Part shown: positions 45,072 to 54,530 of the stretch, in pieces | Layout of the letters: each line of letters opens with the position of its first letter | Numbering within the stretch: position 1 is the stretch's first letter | From: Gemmatimonadota bacterium | GTDB lineage: Bacteria; JAAXHH01 | Direction: 5' to 3' | Assembly: GCA_009838645.1 (NCBI GenBank) | Contig: VXRC01000048.1 | Span: 28,865-92,864 of the forward strand | Length of the DNA: 64,000 bases | The notes under the pieces: model-generated | Seen by the model: only the letters and a program-made list of their open reading frames with translations | The model's database searches: none | What the model was told of the DNA's origin: nothing | Program-made: the position numbers and the translations under genes

Positions 45072-45437
45072 TCAGCCTCCCTCGGCAATGTCCGGCCGGA
45101 GCACGACGGCACCGTCCAGGTATACATGCCGTATTTCATCCTGAGGTTTTTCTGTATTTACATGAACCAACACCCGAACGCACCCGGGAAGACTCCCGGG
45201 AACCTCCATCTCCTGCGTGCAGAACAGGGGGATCGCTGTCCACCCCATCTGGCGCACGCCGTAGGCGGGTGTCTGCGCATCGAGATCTTTCGTCGACGAA
45301 AAAAAGACGCTGATGATGTGTTCTAATTCGATGCGGTTTCGTTCGACTATTGTTGTAAGCAACCGACGCGATGCCTCACAAATGGCTTCGGAAGTGTTCG
45401 ATTCAACGGTTATCGCGCCGCGAATGCCTCGGACCAT
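45072..45437 (-). CDS. aroH: Chorismate mutase (AroH type)
   Basis: A 121-residue monofunctional mutase of the Bacillus AroH fold. VRGIRGAITVESNT, FFSSTKDLDAQTPAYGVRQMG, QEMEVPGSLPGCVRVLVHVNT and the C-terminal IRHVYLDGAVVLRPDI align along the whole length. It converts chorismate to prephenate for the adjacent tyrA and pheA products. GGGAGGAATC precedes the ATG. Confidence 0.96.
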   Translation of the reverse strand: MVRGIRGAITVESNTSEAICEASRRLLTTIVERNRIELEHIISVFFSSTKDLDAQTPAYGVRQMGWTAIPLFCTQEMEVPGSLPGCVRVLVHVNTEKPQDEIRHVYLDGAVVLRPDIAEGG

Positions 45438-45633
45438 GATTCCTCCCGGGACAGTGAACGCTGGATATTACCCGATCAAAGCATGAAAGGGGAGGTGAAT
45501 ACGTGGGCGCCGCGGAGACCTGACCAGTCTCGTGGACGCCCACACACATCTCCCTTTCGACGTGAAACCTGTATCATTTCAATGCTCCATGCGTACCATG
45601 CATACGGGCATCGACTGGATCCGATCCGGTATG
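45438..45633 (-). other. Intercistronic region trpA-aroH with a strong hairpin
   Basis: This 196-base stretch divides the Trp half from the Phe/Tyr half of the supraoperon and contains the 41-base hairpin at 45503-45543. A TAATAT (45470-45465 on the minus strand) could be a -10 box but has no -35 partner. A 33-codon frame starting at 45577 runs through the hairpin with one Trp and two Phe codons; I do not call it a gene. Confidence 0.5.
45503..45543 (-). promoter_or_regulatory. Long imperfect hairpin upstream of aroH
   Basis: GTGGGCGTC pairs with GGCGCCCAC and GAGAC with GTCTC, separated by a symmetrical three-base mismatch, with loop TGGTCAG: 14 pairs including one G-T. There is no T-run after it, so it is not a standard terminator. 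It could be a processing or stabilising structure or part of a second control point. Confidence 0.55.
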
Positions 45634-46455
45634 CTACCCCTGCACGGCGACCGGCGTTTCCCGGTCCATGCCCGCCCTCAGTGAAGCCACGTATTCGCCG
45701 ACGGACCGGAGCATGTCCGGCCGGCCGGCGTGTGCTTCCATCACGTTGATGATGGCGCTGCCCACGATGACGCCGTCGGCCAGGCGGGAGGCCTCTCCGG
45801 CCTGCTCCGGCGACGAGATGCCAAAGCCCAGTCCGAGGGGCCGGTCCGTGTGGGACCGCACCTGTGCCATAAACGCGTCCACCCCTTCCGCCAGTTCCCC
45901 CCGCGCGCCCGTGACGCCCGTCAGGGAGACGCAGTAGACGAATCCCGTGGTGTGGAGGTTCACCAGTTCGATCCGGGCCGAAGTGCTCGTAGGCGCCACC
46001 AGGAAGACGACGGTGAGGCCGTGCCGCCGGCAGGCGTCTGACAGATCGGCCCCCTCCTCCGGCGGGAGGTCCGGCACAATCAGCCCGTCCACCCCCGCGC
46101 GGGCGGCATCCCGGCAAAATACCCCGATCCCGTAGGCGAGCACCGGGTTGTAGTAGGTCATCAGTACCACCGGTATTTCGGTATGCTCCCGGATGGAAGC
46201 GACCGTCTCGACGATGGACCGCAGGGTCGTGCCCCCGTTCAGCGCCCGCAGCGCGGCGCGCTGGATCGTGGGGCCGTCGGCAATGGGATCGGAGAAGGGC
46301 ACGCCCAGTTCCACCAGGTCGGCCCCGCGTCGGTCCAGTTCAACGACCAGCGCGGCCGTCGTTTCCAGGTCCGGGTCCCCCGCCATGACGTAGGGGATCA
46401 GCGCCTTGCGTCCCGCGGACTTCAGCGACGCGAAGGTCTCTTCGATCCGGTTCAT
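45634..46455 (-). CDS. trpA: Tryptophan synthase alpha subunit
   Basis: A 273-residue TIM-barrel enzyme cleaving indole-3-glycerol phosphate. Catalytic Glu in [11 protein letters not shown] and Asp in PIADGPTIQ are intact; [14 protein letters not shown] and GFGISSPEQ follow. Its ATG overlaps the trpB stop (ATGA), the usual coupling of the two subunits. Confidence 0.97.
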   Translation of the reverse strand: MNRIEETFASLKSAGRKALIPYVMAGDPDLETTAALVVELDRRGADLVELGVPFSDPIADGPTIQRAALRALNGGTTLRSIVETVASIREHTEIPVVLMTYYNPVLAYGIGVFCRDAARAGVDGLIVPDLPPEEGADLSDACRRHGLTVVFLVAPTSTSARIELVNLHTTGFVYCVSLTGVTGARGELAEGVDAFMAQVRSHTDRPLGLGFGISSPEQAGEASRLADGVIVGSAIINVMEAHAGRPDMLRSVGEYVASLRAGMDRETPVAVQG

Positions 46456-47669
46456 TCGGCGCCTCCTGCGCGCTCACCGTTCCGGGCCAATAACCCGTCC
46501 ACCTGCTCGACGTCCTTGTCTCCGCGGCCCGACAGCCCGGCGACGATGACCTCCTCCCGGTCCATTTCCGGAGCGATCCGGGCGATATGGGCGATGGCGT
46601 GGGCGCTTTCGAGCGCCGGTATGATGCCTTCGACCCGGGAGAGCAGTTCGAAGGCCTCCAGCGCCTCGTCGTCGGTCACGCTCACGTACTCCGCGCGGCC
46701 GGAGTCCTTCAGGTAGCTGTGCTCGGGTCCCACGCCGGGATAGTCGAGTCCCGCGGAGATGGAATGGGCGACCTGGATCTGGCCGTTCGCGTCCTGCCCG
46801 GTGTAGCTCATGGCGCCGTGCAGTACGCCCGGCGTGCCCAGGCCCAGCGTCGCCGCGTGCATCCCCGTATCCAGCCCGTGTCCCGCGCCTTCCACGCCGA
46901 CCAGTCGGACGCCGTCGTCGAGGAAAGGATGAAATAGCCCGATGGCGTTGCTGCCGCCCCCCACGCAGGCGACGAGCACGTCGGGGAGCCGCCCTTCTTT
47001 CTCCAGGACCTGCTCCCGCGCTTCCCGGCCGATGACCGACTGGAAATCACGCACCAGCATGGGGAAGGGATGGGGCCCCGCCACCGACCCGATGATGTAA
47101 TGTGTATGGCGGACGTTGGTCGCCCAGTCGCGCAGGGCCTCGTTCAGCGCGTCCTTCAGCGTGCGGCTGCCCGCTTCGACGGCGATGACCCGGCTGCCCA
47201 TCAGGCGCATGCGGAAGACGTTCAGCGCCTGGCGTTCCATATCCTCGGAACCCATGTAGACGTCGCATTCCAGGCCGAAGCGGGCGGCCACGGTGGCCGT
47301 GGCCACGCCGTGCTGGCCCGCCCCGGTCTCCGCGATGACCCGCGGTTTCTTCATGCGCCGGGTGAGCAGGATCTGGCCTATCGTGTTGTTGATCTTGTGG
47401 GCGCCCGTGTGGTTCAGGTCCTCCCGCTTGAGATAGATCCGCGCGCCGCCGAGGGCCTGCGTCAGCCGCTCCGCGTAGTAGAGGGGGGAAGGACGGCCCA
47501 CGTAGTCCCGGAGGTAGTAACGGAACTCCTCCTCGAATTCCGGGTCCCTCTTCGCAGCCTCGTACACTTCGAGCAGCTCGTCCAGGGCCGTCATCAGCGT
47601 CTCCGGAACATAGCGGCCGCCGAATATCCCGAAATGTCCGCGCTGGTCGGGCAGCGTGACCGCCGTCAT
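46452..47669 (-). CDS. trpB: Tryptophan synthase beta subunit
   Basis: A 405-residue PLP enzyme condensing indole and serine. The Schiff-base lysine lies in [27 protein letters not shown], the phosphate loop [10 protein letters not shown], and SGRGDKD are present. It is the TrpB1 type that pairs with TrpA. It overlaps aroQ and trpA by four bases each. Confidence 0.97.
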   Translation of the reverse strand: MTAVTLPDQRGHFGIFGGRYVPETLMTALDELLEVYEAAKRDPEFEEEFRYYLRDYVGRPSPLYYAERLTQALGGARIYLKREDLNHTGAHKINNTIGQILLTRRMKKPRVIAETGAGQHGVATATVAARFGLECDVYMGSEDMERQALNVFRMRLMGSRVIAVEAGSRTLKDALNEALRDWATNVRHTHYIIGSVAGPHPFPMLVRDFQSVIGREAREQVLEKEGRLPDVLVACVGGGSNAIGLFHPFLDDGVRLVGVEGAGHGLDTGMHAATLGLGTPGVLHGAMSYTGQDANGQIQVAHSISAGLDYPGVGPEHSYLKDSGRAEYVSVTDDEALEAFELLSRVEGIIPALESAHAIAHIARIAPEMDREEVIVAGLSGRGDKDVEQVDGLLARNGERAGGAE

Positions 47670-48112
47670 CCTTCGCTCCCGTTCCCGATATGTTCGATCA
47701 GGGCATCCAGGCCCAGCCGATAGCTGTCGCTTCCGTGTCCGCAGATCTGCCTGAGCGCCACGGGTTCGATATAGGAATGATGCCGGAACTTCTCCCGGGC
47801 GTGTATGTCCGACAGGTGGACTTCCACGACGGGCAGGCCCACAGCGACGATCGCGTCGCGCAGGGCGATGCTCGTGTGGGTGTACGCGCCGGGATTGATC
47901 AGGATGCCGTCGGCCCAGCCGAGGGCCTGCTGGATCTCGTCCACCAGCACCCCCTCGTGGTTGGACTGGCGGATGCGCATCTCGATCCCCCGTCCCGCCG
48001 CGGCCGCTTCGAGGGACCGGTTGATGTCCTCCAGCGTATCCGTACCGTAGACTTCCGGTTCCCGGACGCCCAGCATGTTCAGATTCGGACCGTGCAACAC
48101 GAGTATTCTCAT
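47666..48112 (-). CDS. aroQ: 3-dehydroquinate dehydratase (type II)
   Basis: A 148-residue dodecameric dehydroquinase. [18 protein letters not shown] carries the catalytic Tyr22; [17 protein letters not shown] and [18 protein letters not shown] (His101) complete the site. It makes 3-dehydroshikimate in place of type I AroD. Confidence 0.97.
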   Translation of the reverse strand: MRILVLHGPNLNMLGVREPEVYGTDTLEDINRSLEAAAAGRGIEMRIRQSNHEGVLVDEIQQALGWADGILINPGAYTHTSIALRDAIVAVGLPVVEVHLSDIHAREKFRHHSYIEPVALRQICGHGSDSYRLGLDALIEHIGNGSEG

Positions 48113-48130
48113 AGAATCTACACCGATTTG

Positions 48131-48216
48131 GCGCCGATGCGCCTCTAGCGCCGATGCGCCTCTAACGCCGATATGCCTTTATCTGCCGGTGCGCCTTTTT
48201 TGCTGATGCGCCGCCT
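48131..48216. repeat. 17-bp tandem repeats between aroKB and aroQ
   Basis: GCGCCGATGCGCCTCTA occurs twice exactly (48131-48164), then ACGCCGATATGCCTTTA and two shorter diverged copies. Fills the 106-base gap; no gene or terminator recognised. Confidence 0.85.
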
Positions 48217-48218
48217 TG

Positions 48219-49856
48219 TTAGTTCCCCGTCGCGAGGACGGACCGGATGTATTCGGCGGGCACGTCGTCGCGGACGGCCACCTCGCCGATGCGGCTGGGC
48301 AGGATGAAACGCGAGTGTCCGCCCACCGACTTCTTGTCGAACTCCATGGTCTCGATCGTCGCCGGGACGTCCAGCCCGTCGCACCGGTGGGGCAGTCCCG
48401 TGCGCCGCACCAGATCGATCAGCCGCCGGACGCTTTCGCCGTCCAGCATGTCCATGCGCTCCGCGATCCGGGCGGCGTAGACCATGCCGACGGCCACGGC
48501 CTCGCCGTGCAGCATGCCCGTCTGCGTCTCGATGGCGTGGCCCATGGTATGGCCGAAGTTGAGTATGGCCCGCCGTCCCTGTTCGCGCTCGTCGCCGGCG
48601 ACCACTTCCGCCTTGATCTCGCAGGACCGCGCCACGAGGTGCGCCAGCACGCCGCGGTCGCGTTTCAGTATATCGTCCAGGCGCCCTTCAATATAGGCGA
48701 ACAGGACGGGGTCAGCAATGACGCCGTACTTGATCACTTCCGCCATGCCCGCGCGCAGTTCCCGGTCCGGAAGGCTGCCGAGCGTATCCAGGCTGGCCAG
48801 CACGAGTAGGGGTTGGTAGAACGCGCCGATCAGGTTCTTCCCGCGGCGGTGGTCCACGGCCACCTTGCCCCCCACGCTGGCATCCACCTGGGCCAGCAGC
48901 GAGGTGGGGACCTGGATGAACGGGATGCCGCGCATGAAAGTGGCCGCGGCGAAACCGGCCAGGTCTCCGATGACCCCGCCGCCCAGCGCGATGACTGGGG
49001 AACGGCGGTCCATCCGGTGGACCAGCATGGCGTCATAGAGCTTTTCGGCCCACGGCAGCGACTTCTGCGCCTCGCCGTCCGGCACTTCGACCAGGTCCGG
49101 TTCGAACCCGGCCGAACGCAGGGAATCCGTCGTCCGTTTGCCGTACCGCTTCGCGATCCCCGGATGGGTCACGACCAGCGCGCGACCGGTCAGATCGAAG
49201 GACGTCATACGGCGTCCCAGCCGGTCGAGCGTATCGGGCCCGATCACGATGTCATAGCTGTCTGGTCCGAGGTCCACCCGGATCACGCGTTCTTCACTTT
49301 CCACCCAGGCCTTCACCATCTCCACCGTTTCCTCGATCGTATGGTGCGACGTGTCGATTTCATGGTCCGCCCGGCCGTAGACCGGCGCTCGCTCGCGCTG
49401 GAGCGACCGGATCCGTTCCAGGGGGTCGTCCCCGGCCAGGAGCGGCCTGATCCCCGAATCGCCTCGCGTGCGCGCAAGGATCGTCGCCGGCGGCGCGTTC
49501 AGGTGAATGACCGGACCGAGCGAGCGAAGCACGGCGAAGTTGTCCGGATCGAGCACCGCGCCGCCTCCGGTGGCGACCACCCTGCGCACCCCGTCGGCGA
49601 GGCCCCGGATGACCGCCTTCTCGATCGTCCGGAAACCGGTCTCCCCCCGCTGCTCGAAGATCTCGGGGATACGCGCCGCGGCCTTCTTCTCGATCAGCGC
49701 GTCGGTGTCCACGAAGGGCACGCCCAGGGTGCGCGCGAGGCGCCAGCCCACCGCCGTCTTGCCCGTGCCCATGAAGCCGATCAGGACGATGCCGCCGGAT
49801 TGCCGTTTTCCAGATTCAGCCACTTCCCGTCCACCTCTTGCCCGTGCCGTTTCCAT
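48219..49856 (-). CDS. aroKB: Bifunctional shikimate kinase / 3-dehydroquinate synthase
   Basis: A 545-residue fusion of two non-consecutive shikimate-pathway enzymes. Residues about 20-190 are AroK: P-loop GFMGTGKTAVGW, DTDALIEKK, TGGGAVL and RPLL. Residues about 195-545 are AroB: the NAD site and GGGVIGDLAGFAAATFMRGI, QVPTSLLAQVDASVGGKVAVD, and metal ligands in RAGMAEVIKYG and NFGHTMGHAIE. The ATG at 49856 follows the aroC stop by two bases; a longer upstream frame lies inside aroC. Both active sites look intact. Confidence 0.95.
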   Translation of the reverse strand: METARARGGREVAESGKRQSGGIVLIGFMGTGKTAVGWRLARTLGVPFVDTDALIEKKAAARIPEIFEQRGETGFRTIEKAVIRGLADGVRRVVATGGGAVLDPDNFAVLRSLGPVIHLNAPPATILARTRGDSGIRPLLAGDDPLERIRSLQRERAPVYGRADHEIDTSHHTIEETVEMVKAWVESEERVIRVDLGPDSYDIVIGPDTLDRLGRRMTSFDLTGRALVVTHPGIAKRYGKRTTDSLRSAGFEPDLVEVPDGEAQKSLPWAEKLYDAMLVHRMDRRSPVIALGGGVIGDLAGFAAATFMRGIPFIQVPTSLLAQVDASVGGKVAVDHRRGKNLIGAFYQPLLVLASLDTLGSLPDRELRAGMAEVIKYGVIADPVLFAYIEGRLDDILKRDRGVLAHLVARSCEIKAEVVAGDEREQGRRAILNFGHTMGHAIETQTGMLHGEAVAVGMVYAARIAERMDMLDGESVRRLIDLVRRTGLPHRCDGLDVPATIETMEFDKKSVGGHSRFILPSRIGEVAVRDDVPAEYIRSVLATGN

Positions 49857-49858
49857 CG

Positions 49859-51016
49859 CTAGTAACGTGCCAGCTGGTCCATGTAGCCCTGGTAGTTGCG
49901 CTGCATTTCCTCCAGGCTGTCGCCCCCGAATTTCTCCTGCATGGCGTCGGCGACGACGAAGGCCACCACCGCTTCGCCGATCACGCCGGCTGCGGGCACG
50001 GTGCACGCGTCCGACCGCTCCTTGGCGGAATCGAAGGCTTCCTTGGTCTCGATGTCCACCGACATGATCGTGCGCATGAGCGTCGCGATGGGCTTCAGCG
50101 CGCCGCGGACGACGATTTCTTCGCCTTCAGTCATGCCGCCCTCGACGCCGCCGGCCCGGTTCGTTTCGCGGTAGAACCGTCCGCCTTCGTAGAAGATCTC
50201 GTCGTGGACCTCGGAACCGAGGACCCGGGTCACGCCGAATCCCAGCCCGATCTCCACGCCCTTCACGGCCTGGATGCTCATGACGGCCTGTGCCAGGCGG
50301 CCGTCGAGCTTGCGGTCCCACTGCACATGGCTGCCGAGGCCGGGCGGCGCGTTCAGCACCTTGACCTCGAAGACCCCGCCGATGGTGTCCTTGAGGGACT
50401 TCGCCCGGTCGATCTCCGCGATCATTTTCTGCGCGGCGTCTTCGTCGGCGCAGCGCACGGGCGAGGCCTCGGCCCGGTCGATGATCTCATCGTTCGACAG
50501 GCTGCTCACGTCCGCGTCCACCTGCCCGATCCGCACCACGTGGCTGAGCACGCGTATGCCGAAGGCCCCGAGGAGGGACCGGGCGATCGCGCCGACCGCG
50601 ACGCGCATGGTCGTCTCCCGCGCGCTCGCCCGTTCCAGGATGTCCCGCAGATCGCGGCGGTCGTATTTCAGTCCACCCGCGAGATCGGCGTGGCCCGGAC
50701 GGGGCCGGGTCACCCGCCGCCGCACCGGGCCGTCGGTCTCCTCGATCGCCATCACGTCCGTCCAGTTCTGCCAGTCCCGGTTCTGCACGACGAGAGAAAC
50801 CGGTCCGCCCATGGTCCTGCCGTGGCGCACGCCGCCCAGGATCTCGATCGTATCGGTCTCGATCTGCATTCTCCGGCCCCGGCCGTAACCGCCCTGGCGC
50901 CGTTTCAGGTCCCGGTCGATGTCTTCCGCGGCCACCGGCAGCCCCGCGGGCAGTCCTTCGAGGATCGCCGATATGGCCGGTCCGTGTGATTCGCCTGCGG
51001 TCAGGTATCGCAACAT
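49859..51016 (-). CDS. aroC: Chorismate synthase
   Basis: A 385-residue FMN-dependent enzyme converting EPSP to chorismate. [46 protein letters not shown] and [18 protein letters not shown] are diagnostic. It starts 16 bases inside the aroE end. Its substrate requires EPSP synthase (aroA), which is not in the window. Confidence 0.97.
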   Translation of the reverse strand: MLRYLTAGESHGPAISAILEGLPAGLPVAAEDIDRDLKRRQGGYGRGRRMQIETDTIEILGGVRHGRTMGGPVSLVVQNRDWQNWTDVMAIEETDGPVRRRVTRPRPGHADLAGGLKYDRRDLRDILERASARETTMRVAVGAIARSLLGAFGIRVLSHVVRIGQVDADVSSLSNDEIIDRAEASPVRCADEDAAQKMIAEIDRAKSLKDTIGGVFEVKVLNAPPGLGSHVQWDRKLDGRLAQAVMSIQAVKGVEIGLGFGVTRVLGSEVHDEIFYEGGRFYRETNRAGGVEGGMTEGEEIVVRGALKPIATLMRTIMSVDIETKEAFDSAKERSDACTVPAAGVIGEAVVAFVVADAMQEKFGGDSLEEMQRNYQGYMDQLARY

Positions 51017-51888
51017 GCCTTATCCTCCCGGGCCGTCCTGCGCCGTAGCTGTTCCTCCAACGCGCTTCTCATCACTTCGACCGGCGCCTCGCGGCCGGTC
51101 CAGATTTCAAAAGACGCCGCACCCTGGAACAGCAGCATGCCAATGCCGTTCGAGGTCTCCGCGCCCCGCGACCGTGCGCATCGCATCAGCCCGGTCTCCG
51201 CCTGGTCGTAACGCGTGTCGTAGACGAACTGTCCGCCGGTGAACCAGTCGCCTTCCAGCGGCAGATCCCCCGGGATCGCGTTGATCACCAGGTCGGCCTC
51301 CCGGACCGCGACGCCGAGGCCGGAAGGCGAAAGCGTGGTCGCCTCTGCACCACCCACCGACGCCGTGTCCCGGGCACGGTTCGCGTTGCGCGCGGCAATG
51401 GTAATCGAAGCGGCTCCCTGTCCGCGGGCCATGGCGCAGGCCGCCCGGGCCGCGCCTCCCGCGCCCAGGATCAACATCCTCGAACCCGCGACGGACACAC
51501 CTTTTTCCCCGAGCGCCCGCAACAGTCCGGCGCCGTCCGTGGACGTGCCGGCGAGCCGTCCCGACCGGTTCACGATGGTGTTGACCGAACCGATCCTGCG
51601 GGCCTCTTCGGACACCTCGTCCAGGTAGGGAAGCACGTCCGTCTTGAGCGGCTTGGTCACGTTGACCCCCGCCAGCCCCAGTCCCCGGATGCCGTCGACG
51701 GCCCGCCGCACTTCGATGGACGCGATTTCGAAGGTTACATACACGTAGTCCAGTCCGCAATGGCGAAAGGCCGCGTTGTGCATGGCCGGCGAAAGCGTAT
51801 ACCCGATGCCCTGTCCGCATACGCCGACCACGCGGGTCGAACCCGATATGGCGGGGCCGCTGGGCCCGTTTTCAAGCGAAGAATTCAT
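51001..51888 (-). CDS. aroE: Shikimate dehydrogenase
   Basis: A 295-residue NADP-dependent enzyme. [12 protein letters not shown] binds shikimate; NVTKPLK holds the catalytic Lys; [12 protein letters not shown] holds the Asp; [13 protein letters not shown] is the dinucleotide loop. The ATG overlaps the trpF stop (ATGA). The first ~18 residues are an unconserved tail. Confidence 0.95.
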   Translation of the reverse strand: MNSSLENGPSGPAISGSTRVVGVCGQGIGYTLSPAMHNAAFRHCGLDYVYVTFEIASIEVRRAVDGIRGLGLAGVNVTKPLKTDVLPYLDEVSEEARRIGSVNTIVNRSGRLAGTSTDGAGLLRALGEKGVSVAGSRMLILGAGGAARAACAMARGQGAASITIAARNANRARDTASVGGAEATTLSPSGLGVAVREADLVINAIPGDLPLEGDWFTGGQFVYDTRYDQAETGLMRCARSRGAETSNGIGMLLFQGAASFEIWTGREAPVEVMRSALEEQLRRRTAREDKACCDT

Positions 51889-52499
51889 ACAGTCCGCCTC
51901 GCCGCCTCCACGAAAGCCCGGATCTTGCCGTGGTCCTTGCGGCCCGGTTCCCGCTCCACGCCGCTGCCCGTGTCCACGCCGTAGGGCCGCACGCTGCGCA
52001 CGGCCTCGGCCACGTTGTCCGGATTCAACCCGCCGCTCAGGATGACGCGGTGGGGACTGCCTTCCACGAACCGCCAGTCGAAGGTGGTCCCCGTGCCGCC
52101 GTACCGGTCTTCGGCATACGTATCGAGCAGCACCGCTCCGACGGTATACGCCGCGGCAGCGGATTTCCACGATGCGTCCCTGACGCGGAAGGCCTTGATG
52201 ACCGGGCGCTTCAGCGTTTCACAGAAACCGGGCGGTTCGTCTCCGTGAAGCTGCACGACCTGGATTCCCGCGACCTCGCAGATATCGTCGACGTCGCCGG
52301 CCGCCGCGTTCACGAATACACCCACCGGGACGACGAAGGGCGGCAGTCCGGCCACGATTTCCGCGGCCCGTCCCGGCGCCACGCAGCGGGGACTGCCCCC
52401 ATAGAATATGAACCCGAGCGCGTCCGCGCCCGCGCGAACGGCCGCGGCGGCGTCCGCCTCGTTCGTGATGCCGCAGATCTTGATCCTGACCTTATTCAT
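51885..52499 (-). CDS. trpF: Phosphoribosylanthranilate isomerase
   Basis: A 204-residue TIM barrel. The catalytic Cys is in KICGITNEADA and the Asp in LLDTYAEDRYGGTGTTFDW; LSGGLNPDNVAEAV and GVDTGSGVE bind phosphate. The ATG at 52499 gives the normal N-terminus. Confidence 0.96.
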   Translation of the reverse strand: MNKVRIKICGITNEADAAAAVRAGADALGFIFYGGSPRCVAPGRAAEIVAGLPPFVVPVGVFVNAAAGDVDDICEVAGIQVVQLHGDEPPGFCETLKRPVIKAFRVRDASWKSAAAAYTVGAVLLDTYAEDRYGGTGTTFDWRFVEGSPHRVILSGGLNPDNVAEAVRSVRPYGVDTGSGVEREPGRKDHGKIRAFVEAARRTV

Positions 52500-52522
52500 G
52501 GCCCTGTCCCCGGGGAAGTCAT

Positions 52523-53350
52523 TCACCGTCGAATCCCCTGTTGCTGACTCCGGATCCCCTGTTGCTGCCTCGTGCCGGACCGGCCCAGCAGGGCGTCCAG
52601 TTTTCCGCCGATCTCCTCCGCTCCCATCAGGGACTCGCCCACGAGAACGGCGTCGAATCCCGCTTCCTGCAGCCGCAGGACGTCCTCGCGCCCATGGATC
52701 CCGCTCTCGCTGACGGTCACGATGCCCCGGGGGATGCGCGGCCGGAGACGCAGCGACGTTTCCAGCGAAACGGTGAAGTCCGTCAGGTCCCGGTTGTTGA
52801 TGCCGATGATGCGGCTGCCCGCCGCCAGGGCCCGGTCCAGTTCCTCCTCGTTGTGCACCTCCACCAGGCAGTGCAGGCCGCAGGCCGCCGCGGTCCGTTG
52901 CAGGGCCGCCAGGCGGGCGTCGTCCAGGATGGCCGCGATGAGCAGCATGGCGTCCGCGCCCAGCGCCGCGGTCTCGTGCACCTGGTACTCGTCCACGATG
53001 AACTCCTTGCGCAGCACGGGGACGGGGACGCACCGCCGGAGTACCGCCAGGTCCTCGTCGCTGCCCTGGAAGAACCGCCGGTCCGTCAACACCGATATGG
53101 CCGAAGCCCCGTGGGCCGCGAAGACCGGCCCGATCTCCGCGGGCGACGCGTCGGGACGGATCGCGCCCTTCGACGGCGAGGCCTTCTTGAATTCGGCGAT
53201 GACCCCGATGCCGTCTCCCTGTTTCAGCGCACGGTCGAAGGGCCGGATGTCGCGGCGGCGAACGGGCTCGCCTTCGGGAAGGGGCACGCGCCGCTTCCGG
53301 TCTTCGACCTCTTCGATCTTATGCGCTACGATCCGATCAAGGATATTCAT
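52523..53350 (-). CDS. trpC: Indole-3-glycerol phosphate synthase
   Basis: A 275-residue TIM barrel. VIAEFKKASPSKG has the catalytic Lys, VLRKEFIVDEYQ the second Lys, EVHNEEELDRAL the Glu and INNRDL the Asn. The C-terminus ends RQQQGIRSQQQGIRR, a duplication from two 21-bp repeats at the gene end. Confidence 0.97.
   Translation of the reverse strand: MNILDRIVAHKIEEVEDRKRRVPLPEGEPVRRRDIRPFDRALKQGDGIGVIAEFKKASPSKGAIRPDASPAEIGPVFAAHGASAISVLTDRRFFQGSDEDLAVLRRCVPVPVLRKEFIVDEYQVHETAALGADAMLLIAAILDDARLAALQRTAAACGLHCLVEVHNEEELDRALAAGSRIIGINNRDLTDFTVSLETSLRLRPRIPRGIVTVSESGIHGREDVLRLQEAGFDAVLVGESLMGAEEIGGKLDALLGRSGTRQQQGIRSQQQGIRR
52532..52573. repeat. Two 21-bp units at the 3' end of trpC
   Basis: The shared core ATCCCCTGTTGCTG occurs in both copies, doubling QQQGIR at the protein end. 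Confidence 0.88.
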
Positions 53351-53393
53351 GACGCTCGTGTCTTTCCCTTCCCGTTACCCGGGGCCCGGAGGG

Positions 53394-54404
53394 TCATTCG
53401 CCGGTCATGCGGACCAGCGCGTCGAGTTTCTCCCGCGCACCGCCGGTGTCGATGGCCCGGGCTGCCTTTTCGATGCCTTCGTCGAAGTCCTCCGCGGCGC
53501 CGCCGGCCACGATCGCCGCCGCGGCGTTAAGCAGGACGATGTCCCGCCGGGGACCGGATTCCCCGGCCAGCACGGACCGGATGATCTCCGCGTTCTCGTC
53601 CGCCTCGCCCCCTCTGAGGTCCTCGATGGACGCCCTCGGCAGTCCGAAATCTTCCGGCGCTACGTCATAAGTCCTCACGACGCCGTCCCGGGCTTCCGCC
53701 ACGTGGGTCGGCGCCGTGGTGGTCAACTCGTCCAGCCCGTCCGCGCTGTGCACCACGAAAGCGCGCTCCGCCCCCAGGTTGTTCAGCACGTGGGCGGCAG
53801 TCTGGACGACGCCCGCGTCGTATACGCCCATGACCTGGGCCGTGGTCCCGGCCGGATTGGTCAGCGGTCCCAGCAGGTTGAGCACCGTCCGCACGCCGAG
53901 CTCCCGGCGCGGACCGCTCGCGAACCGCATGGCCGAGTGGAGAGCGGGGGCGAACATGAACCCGATGCCGATCTCGTCGATGCAGGCGGATACCCTTTCC
54001 GGCGGCGTTTCGATATGGACGCCCAGAGCCGTCAGCACGTCGGCGCTGCCCGCCTTGCTGGACGCCGCGCGGCCGCCGTGCTTGGCGATGGACGCGCCCG
54101 CGGCCGCGGCTACGAAAGCCGCCGCCGTCGAGATGTTGAACGTATGCTTTCCATCGCCGCCCGTGCCGCAGGTGTCCACGATGGGATAGGCCTTGCAGTC
54201 GATCCGCGTGACCCGGGCGCGCATGACCCTGGCGAACCCAGTGACCTCCTCGATCGTCTCGCCCTTCAGCCGGAAGGCGACGAGGAAGGCGCCGATCTGC
54301 GCCGGCGTGGCGTCCCCCGACATGATCCCGTTCATGACCTCCACGGCTTCCGCTTCGGTCAGCGAGGTCCCTTCAATCGCCTTCGCAATGGCTTGCTGTA
54401 TCAT
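53394..54404 (-). CDS. trpD: Anthranilate phosphoribosyltransferase
   Basis: A 336-residue enzyme adding phosphoribose to anthranilate. CGTGGDGKHTFNISTA binds PRPP; KHGGRAASSKAGSADVL and LLGPLTNPA are diagnostic. The ATG at 54404 follows an AGGG/GGAG-containing leader; an upstream extension is not conserved. Confidence 0.97.
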   Translation of the reverse strand: MIQQAIAKAIEGTSLTEAEAVEVMNGIMSGDATPAQIGAFLVAFRLKGETIEEVTGFARVMRARVTRIDCKAYPIVDTCGTGGDGKHTFNISTAAAFVAAAAGASIAKHGGRAASSKAGSADVLTALGVHIETPPERVSACIDEIGIGFMFAPALHSAMRFASGPRRELGVRTVLNLLGPLTNPAGTTAQVMGVYDAGVVQTAAHVLNNLGAERAFVVHSADGLDELTTTAPTHVAEARDGVVRTYDVAPEDFGLPRASIEDLRGGEADENAEIIRSVLAGESGPRRDIVLLNAAAAIVAGGAAEDFDEGIEKAARAIDTGGAREKLDALVRMTGE

Positions 54405-54530
54405 GTAACCCTGTCTCCATCCAGTTTCGCGCTTCCCGGTCACGCGGACCAGTGCCGCAAGTAGCGCGCATCCCGATTACGCGACGAACGGCGCGGGTTG
54501 CGCGCATCCCGTTCACTCGGACGCACGCCG

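Noticed and set aside
45476..45577. 33-codon frame between trpA and aroH as a second leader peptide
   Set aside because: Only one Trp and two Phe codons, not clustered, no ribosome site, and no terminator follows.
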